This document shows positions 10,441 to 21,348 of a stretch of 64,000 bases of DNA, in pieces. The stretch's first letter is position 1, and each line of letters opens with the position of its first letter. Source of the stretch: Sthenelais limicola. Lineage: Eukaryota; Annelida; Polychaeta; Phyllodocida; Sigalionidae. Under the pieces are notes generated by a model that saw only the letters and a list, made by a program, of their open reading frames with translations, was not told the DNA's origin and searched no databases. The position numbers and the translations under genes are program-made. The stretch lies in contig OW804096.1 of NCBI GenBank assembly GCA_942159475.1, positions 111,388,194-111,452,193 of the forward strand, read 5' to 3'.

Positions 10441-13177
10441 GAATTACATTTTCAACTCTCCTTTTCTTCAGGTCTGAACTTGTGTGCCAGGAAGGAGGTG
10501 TGAGGAAGGGTTGCATAACAGGTGGTAAGATCAAAGTGTGCCTCGCCTTTCATTATAGGGGGGTTTTATTCGGAACCCTTTCAATCAGTAGAGCAACAGT
10601 GTGTGTGTCCTCCTCTGTGTGGCTTCATAATCAGTAGTTTATTGAAAAGGTGTTTTCCAGCAATTTCTAACACAATATACCTGATTAGCATGTTGATGGG
10701 GGCAAGCTCAAGTATATTTCTTTATTGACTTTCACCGAGTTCTGTCTACTCTGTTACTATTACTGCCTTATTCTTACTTCCTGTCTTTTTGTAAATGATA
10801 TTACTCTGCTTACTTCATGAACTGGGGGACCAAGCTTAAGCTTTAGCTTCTAGGTGTGTTATAACAGCTAAATTTTAATGCTTAAATACAGCTTTAGCTT
10901 GAATATTGCACGAGTTGCGTAGCAGCGAGTGCAATATTCTTAGTGACTGAAACCAACGTGTTAGTTAACAGATTTATTATACATGCTTTCAATCATGAAA
11001 ATAGAAAAGAATCGAGTCATAAATTTGAATTTTACCGGTAATCTTAGTAAAAAAACAGATTGGTTGCCATGACAACCCTACGTAAATCACTAGTGATATA
11101 CGCACTATGCGTAAGTCACTCTAGATACGTTGTTTTCAGAGCAATGCATGTATAATAAAATAGGATCTATACTATGTCTTCCTTCACTCATTTCACTCTC
11201 AAGTCTTCAACACCAAATCCTTTCCATCAACAACATCGAGAGTGAGCTGATATGCATCACCCAACCAAACAATGTGTATTGGGTTAGGCAGATTTGAAAG
11301 ATGCCAAACTTATGCATTGGGTATTAGCGACACTGTGCAACTAAAAGCTTTAGTGGGATTTGGAACATTATTAAAAGTGGTGGCGTTATATTGATAAAAG
11401 AGTTTAATGTATACAATATAATGGTCAATTCTCACGAAATGTGCCCACAGCCTTAATTAAGATATTTCCCAATTCTAGAGACTTCTATGAGAACTTCTCA
11501 TCTATTACTCACCCTTGTACATAGCAGAACCTAAATCAAATCACTTTCTAAAGAAAAGAAATAAAAGAATATCGAAATAAAACCGTTTGCTATGACAATA
11601 CATTATTTCACAAAAAATGTTCCTACTGCATGAAATGTTGCTAAACTGCAAGTTGATTGTCCCAGTATATCTATTTAAGTCAGGAACCCATAAAACGTTA
11701 GGCCGACCTAATAAACATTTTGGCAGCAAGGCTAGGATAAAGATGTATGGAAGGTAAGGTAGCCGGAAATGGGGGAGATCTACAGGTGTGTCAGGTGAGT
11801 AATTAGCATAGTAGAATCGATCCAGAAGTGCGGGTAGCAGAGGTCTGGGTCTAGTCAGTTGATATAGTCATATCTCAGGAGCTATAGCCACACACATAGA
11901 GTATACGTGTATACTTGCATACATAAATGTGTGTCATACATGTATACTCGAATACATGCTACCGTTGGGGAGAATTTTGCTAAAAAAATCAAACTCCTTG
12001 AAATACAGAATAGTTGTATGGTAGTAGGTATGGTAGCCCTGGATATATCCTGACAATTTGGGAACGAAACTCTCATTATTAAGAAAATATATGATCCCTA
12101 AAGTTTAACACTGGAATTTCCAGGGGGGGGGGGATGATTAATATTGAGATATTAATTATGGGACTTACGATTATTTCTAATTATTATCATACAATAAATT
12201 AATCTATTAAAATACATTAAATGTATGTCTAATGGTAATAATACAATATCGCGAATGGCGACATGTTTACACATTTCTGGTCATAGCAAAGGCATCTCCT
12301 ATAACACAAAAATGATATTGCAGTTTGTGATAGCGAGATAACTATGTGCAATAAGTTTAACTCATTGCATTAATGTTGTGTCGTTTGGTTTCTCAAAGTG
12401 AACCAATGGCATTATTGCACATGGAAAATAACCACTTGAATATCGAATCAATTTCTCATACATAGTGGGAGACAAAACCATTGGTGTACACAATTAAAGC
12501 GTGTTGGATTTAGCCATAGTATATGTAGATGTCAGGGGAGCATCCACCAATATATTCAAGTAATCCATAAATAATTAATAAATGCATGCTTCGTAATAAA
12601 ACATCAAATATAATTAGGGTAATAAACATTAAATCCATAGGGGACATTAAGAGCATTGTCGCTGAACGACACAACTATCGAACGGAGGAGAACGCAAAAC
12701 AATTTCAGACTTATATCCCCAACCCCTGCATGTCTCAATGTGTTTTATGAACGAGTATCGGTTAGGCCTACTGTTATCGCATTCCTTTTTCTTTATCAGT
12801 TATAACACTTTGACTGGGAAACTAACAGGGCCTATGTGTAATCATTCAACGGTAATAGGTTATAAGTCTTAAATATACGTTCTCAACTGTGAAAGTACCT
12901 AAGATAGCATGAGTACCCTTGGGATTTTCTGCAGGTTGTTGTAATATTTTATCATAGCGATTATCAATATCTTATGTCATGTGTGATTTAGATTACATTT
13001 TTCTGATTTTCGACAAGTTTTACCAAACGATGTGACTGTGTAGCCTATTAGGTTTTATGTCTGTAGGCGCACAACTTATGAGGTTATGTACATGTCAAAA
13101 TCATTCCCCAGGCAATAAAAACCCTAGGCCTAATATTTCCAAACTGAGTATCTCCATAAAGAATCCGAAAATCAGCC
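10441..13177. other. Mostly featureless AT-rich DNA with a few small structures
   Basis: Contains an 11-bp hairpin, GAATATTGCAC at 10901-10911 paired with 10929-10939. There is also an RFX-like palindrome at 11063-11076 (listed separately), a G run at 12122-12132, and TATG/CATA-rich DNA at 11,885-11,960. No coding frame is supported. Confidence 0.6.
11063..11076 (+). promoter_or_regulatory. X-box-like motif (RFX type)
   Basis: GTTGCCATGACAAC fits the imperfect-palindrome X-box (GTNRCC, short spacer, RGYAAC) with one change. There is no gene nearby to give it a role, so it is a sequence match only. Confidence 0.3.
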
Positions 13178-13656
13178 GATTTGCAAAAGGGAAACAGTTC
13201 TTTTTTTGTCTTGATTTTCTCCTTCAAGTAAAATCAGTAAATAGTGATTCGGAGATGTTTGATTTTGTCAGGTTGTGATATTTTCAAAATGTTAATGTCC
13301 ATTAATAATGAAGGCATCATCCGATTTGTGATGTTTGATCATACTGTTCTCTGTACCGCCTAAATTTTGCTTCGAAAAACATTTGATAAAGTTCAGATTT
13401 GTTAAGTAAGTTTCATCACAATCTATATTTCCAAGATCTGAATAATAATGAAGGCATCATCCGATTTGAAAAGGAAAAGTGTTGTTATTGTCTTGAATTT
13501 CTTCTTTTATTGAACACAATTTAAAATGATTTGGACATGTTTGATCATACTGTTCTCTGTACCGCCTAAATTTTGCTCTGAAAAACATTTGATAAAGTTC
13601 AGATTTATTTGTATTGTTAAGTAAGTTTCATCACAATCTATATCTCCAAGATCTGT
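13178..13656. repeat. Diverged tandem repeat, about 2.5 copies
   Basis: AATAATGAAGGCATCATCC occurs at 13304 and 13441. The block from GTTTGATCATACTG to AAGATCTG occurs at about 13335-13440 and 13538-13656, with an internal deletion in the first copy. A still older partial copy (CCGATTTGCAAAAGGG and onward) sits at 13178-13275. The right-hand copy overlaps the 3' end of the minus-strand coding frame at 13507-14130. Confidence 0.85.
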
Positions 13657-14130
13657 TACTCCTACCTTGTCAGGGCGTTCACTTCCCTCTTCCTCATCTT
13701 TCTTTTCTGGTTCAAAATCCATATTGACGGTTGTGGATTGCCTCCTAGAAACCCAGGTACATGCTGGTATTGGTCCATCAGCTGTTTTCCGTAGTCCAGA
13801 TAGGTCAACATTGTTCGCCAGTTCTCCAGGTGGTGCCCCATTGGGAGATGGGACTGGTTTTACGTTGTTTCTTCGGACAAGGCCGCTTTTTTGGCTTACG
13901 TTTACTGCAGAGTAAGCCGTTGAAGATTTGACAGAAGCAGCGGGGCTAATTCGTGTCTTTAACTTTTCACGTTTGCTATGAGATGCAGGGGCATGACCAT
14001 GCATGCTTTTCATGTCATCTATACCATTTTGAATGGTTTGGTCTAAGGCCTTAATTGCACTGATAATTGTTGATGTATTCAGTTTCGCTAATAATCCGGT
14101 CACACTTTGTGTATCCTCCTGTTCCTCCAT
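13507..14130 (-). CDS. Unidentified protein, probable coding exon
   Basis: A 207-codon frame read leftward from an ATG at 14130 in a good context (A at -3, G at +4). The first 40 residues are a predicted helical segment (MEEQEDTQSV, then LDQTIQNGIDDMKSM). A basic Ser/Thr-rich stretch follows (HSKREKLKTR), then an acidic, charged segment (EPEKKDEEEGSERPDK). I recognise no domain, signal peptide or membrane span. Composition and length argue for a real gene rather than chance. The last 45 codons lie in a locally duplicated block, and an alternative frame there also reads protein-like (FRAKFRRYREQYDQ), so the true 3' end or a splice site may differ. No partner exons were found. Confidence 0.45.
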   Translation of the reverse strand: MEEQEDTQSVTGLLAKLNTSTIISAIKALDQTIQNGIDDMKSMHGHAPASHSKREKLKTRISPAASVKSSTAYSAVNVSQKSGLVRRNNVKPVPSPNGAPPGELANNVDLSGLRKTADGPIPACTWVSRRQSTTVNMDFEPEKKDEEEGSERPDKVGVTDLGDIDCDETYLTIQINLNFIKCFSEQNLGGTENSMIKHVQIILNCVQ

Positions 14131-17100
14131 GATTAAATCTTTTATTAATCAAAGCAAAAATGGCCTTATAAAAGTAATATCCAACAGGTTAAATTGTTAT
14201 ATCCTCCGTAGGATTCTTTCTTGCTTCATTGAATATGACGAGTACTGACTGTGCAATCATGGATGATCCTAGTTATAGTACATGTGTGTATGTACTAGGG
14301 TAGTGTATGTATACCTATACACCAAGTGCCTAGATAGGGATATATAAGAATGGTGAATATACTTCCTGCCAGCAGCATATACGCCAGGACTAGGCGACCA
14401 CAAGTTCAACAACAACTGCAAGATGAGGAACAGAAGTTGAAGTTGGATGAGCAGTAGTAGGAGGAGTAGGAGGAGCACGAGGAGCAGGAGGAAGAGGTGA
14501 GGACTGGTCGAGTCAGTTGCCAACACAATAGAAGCACAGCTCTAACTGTATAATAATAACCATGAGGATTACAAACAGTCACCTGTCCTGAGCTAGGGAA
14601 GCAACACAGCTAGCCAGAGATGGGTGAGTATCACTCACAGCGAGAAGGACTCCCCTCATGTCCTACCTCCTCATAGTATGGCCCCATCTATGAAGCCAAC
14701 AGATTCATGGCCGTCGTCTTCTATGTATGAGCCTGCTAACTCAAATAAACAGCTCAAATATATGTATATCCTTGCATATGTAAAACGCCTACTGTGACCT
14801 GCAAGTAATTCGACTGGGTATGTTTCCCGAGCATACACTGACAATGGTATTCATATATGCTTTATACTGCGAAGGCAACAGTGAATTGAATGTCCGTCCA
14901 CTAGGCTACTATATATCTGTACCAATTTCCCCCGTATTTGAATCAATATGGGATATCAAATGAACTTCATTTGTGTCATTGCTTTCCACATTGGTTTGAT
15001 TCTGCTCCCCCAAGTGCTCGAAAGCTGTCCAACGTTGTGCAACATGTGTATGAAGTTACCACTCATCCGATCTTTGCACAGTGGCTGAGGAGATTGATCG
15101 TACAATGGGTAGAGACTGCCTTGGAGTATAGACAGAGTTGAAGGCGTAGGAGGTGTGGGAGTCTGAGTAAGAGGAAGATATGTGTAACCTCGTCACCAGA
15201 GAGCTGGACCGTTCCTCCTCCTATAGTATAGTAGTAAGAACCAGTTTTTCACAGGTAAGTGGAAGGGTGTACCGATCTTCTCGGCAGTTAGCAATTCCAG
15301 GTGACCACACACCTACTCCTCCGGCTTGCATCTACTTACTGATACCATTAGCCTACCCAATAACTCACGTGAGAAGAAATCGGCCGAACCCGGGTTAGAC
15401 TGCAGTACACCGGCTTGTATGAAGAAAACCATTTAATAGAGTGCCGAGAGAGGAACTGGCATGTCTTCACGATTTTGTTGAGGCCAAGTGCAATGTTTTC
15501 CCCGTCCTCTTTTTTTGTTAAATCCCCAAATTATCTCGCCTTTGACACTTTCTACAGATAAAGGTTCAGCAAGAAAATGAGGAAGGTTATTTTCCCCTCA
15601 AGATTTATGGGACTTTTTGGTTATTCCTCGGTCCCTATACCAGTGTGGGAGTTGGAAGTGGGAAAAACATCCACCGATCTGTGTACTCATATTTATGACT
15701 TGGACATCCCCCATGCAGTAGGCCTATGATATTTCTCGTGTTATTCTCCCAGGATTTGTTTATTTCCCAAAAATTGATCACTGTGAACTGATACTGATTA
15801 GAGGACCAGGGGGCCGTTTCACAACTAATAATGGAACGGATATCCACTATTCCGCCGCCGCATTTTTTGCGGAATTTAAAAAGGGTCTGCAAATAAATAA
15901 TTCCTTATATTATGTTAAATAAATATCAAATAAACATATTTTTGTCTTTCTGTAGTTTTTATTACTAACTATTATACGGTTTAAGTTGAGAAACAAATAT
16001 TTTTTAACAATTTTCGTTGCCCTGAGGCGAGATATAAATTTAACTATTTTACTAGAATGCCCGGTTACTTGCAGCAACATACTATTAGTGCTTGTGGCTA
16101 CTATCCCAAGTAAGTAATACAGATTTATTTATATTTCTTGGTGTGTCTTACATATTATAACACTTACAGAAAATGATTCATGCTAATATTAATTCATTTA
16201 TAGAAGTTCTGACAGTCTTAATTTAAAGCGGCAAGGATGTCTTAGCATTTATGTTCATTGTTCATAGTGATAATTGTTGCCACCACCACTAGCCAGAAGC
16301 TGTGAAGGAATAGAGCTGTGCAGTTATAGAGCTAAAACTAAACATTTTTTAGAGAATGGATTCCAGTCCCGCTAATTCTAAATCAATCAGAACAATACAA
16401 ATACCTGCGTGATGCTGACATCGTTGTGAATTGTTTGATATATGATACCAATTTAGAGAGTGAATATTTATTCTTCTATGAGCAAAAATGTAGCACAGCA
16501 CCAGCCCTTTACCACTTTGCCATAGCTGGAAGTACCGCGGCAAGTCTGAGCAACGCCAAGAGTACTTCCCGATTGAAAGGATAGGCGGCACTTAATTTCA
16601 ATATCATTAACCGGGACTGCGAGAATAGGGCACTTCACAAATTACAGACGAGGTGACCGGACGTCCTATGATACTCTTACTGCACAGGTCATTACTGGCC
16701 ATTAGTCCCCGTTGGTTGGTCTGGTGGGGACCCCATGGAGTGGCCTCCATGGAACTCGCAGCTTCCTTCCTGTCGCAACAGGTCGCTGTGTTAGTGTGTC
16801 TAGGGACTTAAAAAAGAAGTAAATAAAAAATGTGAATCGGCAGAAATTATGGGAATATTGTTTTACCCCGATAGTGAAGTTTTAGTGTATGTGACTCAAT
16901 GAATGGCCATTGCAGAAGGGATGTGGATGGTGCGGTTGCCATGTTCTGTGGAGAGTGTGTGTGGGTGGTGCCCCAGTCACGGTACAGATTTGTAGATGTT
17001 ATGAATTTTCCCGGAAGCCGGTACTGCAGCTGTGCAACTTTTTAGGCCACGCCAAACCAGACTGCAGTAGGCCAAACCAGAGTACAGTAAGTGAGCGTAT

Positions 17101-17156
17101 GTGACTCAGAACTGAACCAAACAAATTTAGAATTTATTTTTTCGGGGAAACTGATA
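14131..17156. other. No supported gene; GGA-rich patch
   Basis: GGAGGA/GAGGAG triplet-like DNA at about 14455-14500 makes a Leu-rich minus frame that is not a gene. Short frames elsewhere (for example 15635-15892 and 16349-16591, minus) have no recognisable features. The rest looks unique. Confidence 0.55.
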
Positions 17157-18600
17157 CTAACTGACTAAAGTGATAGTGACACACCAACAGGGACTAAAGC
17201 CATTAGATCCTGAGTTTATGGTCCTCAGTTTTCTCTTAGAGAAAACTTCGGACCATATTACCGTATTATCATGTGTATTATGCAATTTGATGGGCAGATG
17301 GTTCCAGGTTGATGCTACTTGATAGTGAAGTGACAGTTTATCAGGATCTCTTTTGTGAATAAATAATTGCAATATAGAGGCATCAAATAAACAAGTTGCT
17401 CTAGCTTCTGGTAAATCGTTTGTAGCTCTAAGCTTGGATACAGCAATAAAACCCAGTTTGGATAGAAGAAAATCTATTCTATCTGTCTGGATACTTGTAA
17501 GAGTGGACGGAACATTGTTTTGGCTAGTAAATGAATACATTGTTACAACTAGTGTCACACAAAAGGTAACGAAGTATTGAAGTTTGAAGAAGTATTTATT
17601 CCTGGTACAGGTATACAGAGTGATGGTATAACCTTGTTGGAATCCGATATGTTACAACTAGTGTAACACAAAAGGTAACGAAGTATTGAAGTTTGAAGAA
17701 GTATTTATTCCTGGTACAGGTATACAGAGTGATGGTATAACCTTGTTGGAATCCGGCAGGCAACTAATGAGGGGTCAGGGAACCCCTTATATCCTAGGGG
17801 AGGCTTACCATTAGGTCCGACTCCCACCCTCATTGGTGGGCCTGGCCAGACCAATGGGGGTGAGGGATTGCTCATTATAGAGGTAGCCTCCATGGAGGTA
17901 GGAGCTACGGTGAAGGTATAGGCATATAGCCATTAATAATTGAAATTTTGGGTACATTTATATATTATGACACACTGAGTTATAACAACATTGGTTGGTG
18001 TCCGAGGGGGACATCCTAGGGCGATTTTAGGGCCTTGTTCTGTAATCGTTGGATGGTCATTAGAGTTATTTGATTACATCTACAATAAACAGCACTATAA
18101 TCAATTATTGATAAAATGTTAGCTTTCACTAGTAGTATTGCACTTTTTTTGTTAAGGTTAGGTCTTATATTGGCGAGTTGGTATATCCTATAATGAAGCG
18201 ACTTTATTAATAATGTTACTCTTCCTGAAAATTCAACTTGTTTTCTATATTTATACCAAGATAAGTATAGTTCTTGACACACTCGATTTCTTTTTGGTTG
18301 ATTTTAAGTGAAATAGAGTTGTTAACTTTTTTCTTCTCTTCAAACAGCATGGCCTTAATTGGTCTTATTCGTATTTATAAGGATTTTGTTACGAACTGTC
18401 ATAGAAATTTGCTAAATCGTCATTCATAATTCGTGCAATATTTTCCCCAGTGGCAAATAGGACAGTATAGTCAGCATACAAGATATATTTGGAGGATAAA
18501 TTAATTTATTAATATCATTAGAGAAAATTAAATAGATAATCGGTTCCAATATGGATCCTTGGGGGACACCACAGTTAATATTTTCATCATTAGAATAACA
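17157..18600 (-). pseudogene. Non-LTR retrotransposon reverse transcriptase, decayed
   Basis: Read leftward. About 18,590-18,530 encodes NCGVPQGSILEP, matching the reverse-transcriptase (R/K)GVPQGS motif. At 18,468-18,479 the catalytic YADD motif has become YADY within KYILYADYTVLFATG. 18,282-18,016 encodes a thumb-like segment ending in SAVYCRCN and IQRLQNKAL. 17,558-17,157 carries the typical C-terminus with STWNHLPIKLHN. The motifs fit the Jockey/CR1/L2-like branch of LINEs. It is inactive: frameshifts separate the blocks, a catalytic Asp is lost, and about 450 bp of unrelated or duplicated DNA (17,560-18,010) splits it. Confidence 0.8.
17542..17755. repeat. 109-bp tandem duplication
   Basis: The segment starting GTTACAACTAGTGT and ending TTGGAATCCG occurs at 17542-17646 and again at 17651-17755. 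It is nearly identical (one visible difference, GTGTCACAC versus GTGTAACAC), so it is recent. It lies at the 5' edge of the C-terminal LINE block. Confidence 0.95.
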
Positions 18601-19002
18601 TTCTACATTTTACATGTATTTTGGAAACATAAAAGTGAGATACCTTGTTTATTACCTTGAATAAAGGTCCAACTTTACATATTTATAGTTAAATACCCTG
18701 GTATGTCAAGGGTCGACTATTACCCAAGAAAACGGCCGAGGGATGGCCGTCCGCTAAATTAGGCTGTAATTAGAGGATTCCACCCCTGCTTCTCCTTCAT
18801 GTATTGAGCAGACCTGGCTGGCCATGCAGGTGCGCTCATCACAAGCTCATCACTGAAAGCCAAACCCAGAAGGCTTGAGCGTCACACATGCTTAAACTGG
18901 GCGACTGGCCGCGCTACTTTTCACATCTTCATATTACGTAATCCTGGTGTGCGAACCATAGCTGTGTGCATGATTTAGCCTGTGCGAACCCTAGGATTAT
19001 AT
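18601..19002. other. No feature seen
   Basis: Unique-looking sequence between the LINE remnant and the TIR element that begins at about 19,003. No coding frame is supported. Confidence 0.6.
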
Positions 19003-20413
19003 GAGCAATTCCACCAATTGGTCGACATTTGGCTGAAAATTCTTAATTTTTTAAAATTGCTTCTATTGTTTTATTATTTTTCGTACATAAACTACACATA
19101 ATGCTGATAATATAGACGAAATTGGGAAAGTTAATAATGAATATTGTAGTCAGGGCAGCTTTATGGAATCTGTGACGGAAGCTAGCTGATAAGCGCACAG
19201 AAGAAGTGTACATATTTCTATATAAATTAGAAATAAATAAAAAGAAATGTGCACATAATGGTTTTAATTATTGTGTACTTCATAGGTCTCGACATAAGGA
19301 TTATAATGCTTTTTAGTTTGTGAAAATACTCCAATTAGAAGAAAAGTTACAGCCAAATAATGAAATAATAATGGTAATGGGCATGCATGGTAATGGCAGC
19401 CGCAATGGTTGATCCTCTGCTCATATGCACATATAATCCATTATATTAAGAATTAACAAAAGAATAGAACATTCTTTCCCTCGTTTTCCTGTTGAGATGA
19501 CTTGAATACTTGTATTGTTTGTTTATGAAGGTAAATATACATTCTGTTTAAGTATTTAGAGGCACAATTATCAGGGAAAAAGTTCTCTGTATGTCTACAC
19601 AATACATGTACATGAATAATGTCACATAATTTTAATGTCACATACTTTATGTCACCGTAACGTGCCGGCACGTTACGGTGACATCATGTTTTAGCCCTCT
19701 TGAGGTGCAATAATGCAAAGCAGGGGGATAATGTGGCTGTTTATATTTGAGCTCTATGATGACTTACCTTCAGCCATACTTTAATTTTTTCAACTCTAAA
19801 TATTTTATTTTTTATCAGCTAAAATGTCCGGCACGTTATGGTGACATAACACCTTCCCCAATATATATTATATGCTCTAATTCCAAAAAATTCTAAAATA
19901 TTCCACAATATTCCTTATTATACGGAAGAATACATTGAAAACCACCTAAAACATATCCACTTCACCCATTTTGGTGTTTAAATAATGTTTTATTCTAGTT
20001 TTAAATAGGCACGTTATGGTGACATACAGACCTTCCCCAGATAATTTTGCATTGAAAATCAACCAATGGATTATTAGAAATATATTTTTTTCAAATTATT
20101 CAGTAGCCAGGGTCATGATATGAAATTCGAATAACCATATAACAATGATTTGACATAATATTTTTTTCTTTAAGCACTTTTTCTCATAATTAGTACAATT
20201 TTCCTTAATTTTTAGGCAATAAAACAGTGTTTTTTTCCTCTAGAATTTTAAATATTAATGCCAGATATGTAAAAGTGGGGTATTTTTCACGTATTTTCCG
20301 TCGGGGAACCTGACAGAATTGATTAAAATACCTCCAGACCAAGATTTCTCTTTAAAAATGCAAAAATCTATTTTATAGCCATATGTCGACCAATTGGTGG
20401 AATTACTCATATA
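19003..20413. mobile_element. 1.4-kb non-autonomous DNA element with TIRs
   Basis: GAGCAATTCCACCAATTGG at 19003-19021, continuing GTCGACAT, is mirrored by a near-exact complement ending in ACTC at about 20,408, giving TIRs of about 26-30 bp with one mismatch. Flanks are ATAT-rich, so the target duplication (TA, TAT or ATAT) cannot be fixed. The interior has no coding frame. It carries a perfect 36-bp palindrome and two further copies of half of it, about 165-180 bp apart (see next entry). Superfamily not assigned. Confidence 0.75.
19649..20025. repeat. 36-bp perfect palindrome and its dispersed half-sites
   Basis: 19649-19684 reads ATGTCACCGTAACGTGCC followed by its exact reverse complement. 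The half-site GGCACGTTAYGGTGACAT recurs in plus orientation at 19830-19847 and 20008-20025. Both of the later copies are followed within about 15 bases by CCTTCCCCA. Confidence 0.95.
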
Positions 20414-20414
20414 T

Positions 20415-21210
20415 AGGTCACATATATATAGGTCACACCTGTGTACAAGCTTTATAGGAAGGCTCAATTGGCAGTGGTAGTTCATGCAAGAAGGTTCATT
20501 TGCAAACATGGGAGGCTATACTTCGTTTTATTCAAGGCAAGTTCTTTTTCCAATTTTACCACATTTTAATCCTTTAATACATGCTATCGTCTGGGGATAG
20601 ACTCTACTACTAATTGGTAATGGTAATGAGTAGGTTGTGGGTGGGAAAATGTAGGTGAGGTATAAGCCACGGCATTGACCATGGTCAATGCCAAACACAT
20701 TCAATGTAGGTGAGAGTAAAGGTGTGCGTGAAATATACCCCCTCCTCTAACACCATTATTCAGCGCGAAAATTTCACGTTGGTCCAGTTGGGTGACGTTG
20801 ACGTTACTTCCAACGGCGTAATATTCAATTGGATGTGATAAGGATTAATATACTAATTGCCTCAGACATTTAAATGGCATATCAAATACAGAAAAATCGA
20901 CGATATTCAGCATATTTTTCATAGCTAATCAGACGTCAGAGAACCCTTAAATACCTGAAAGACCAGACGCCAATATCTGATTCGTACACATTGCGCAAAA
21001 TAACAGTTAGTCCAAAGTTTTAATTTGACCTGTATTTTCCTTGGTGGTGCATTACATTGTCCATAATAACAGCAAGGGGTAATACTAATAGTCAAAGTAA
21101 TGTATGACAACCTAAGACAGTGGAGAGGAGGGGAAGGAAGGTATCGAAGGAATTAATTTCCTACATGTATTTTACATTCAGAAAATTAACGTCCACTATT
21201 TTGTTTCCCG
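20415..21210. other. No gene; one 22-bp palindrome
   Basis: 20671-20692 is a perfect palindrome, GGCATTGACCA and its complement. Otherwise unique-looking. Confidence 0.65.
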
Positions 21211-21348
21211 TGAACCCCTAGTGTAGGGGCATACCCCTGCAACCCCTACCGCCTCCCTTGAAGGGGAGGCGGCAGGGGTGAACCCCTAGTATAAGGACAT
21301 ACCCCCGCAACCCCTGCTGTCTCCCCTTCAAGGGAGGCGGCGGCATAA
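21211..21348. repeat. GC-rich tandem duplication, about 69 bp
   Basis: GTGAACCCCTAGT starts two copies at about 21,210 and 21,278. Each continues through CATACCCC, GCAACCCCT and a GGGAGGCGG block that can fold back on itself (CCTCCCTTGAAGGGGAGG). Confidence 0.8.
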
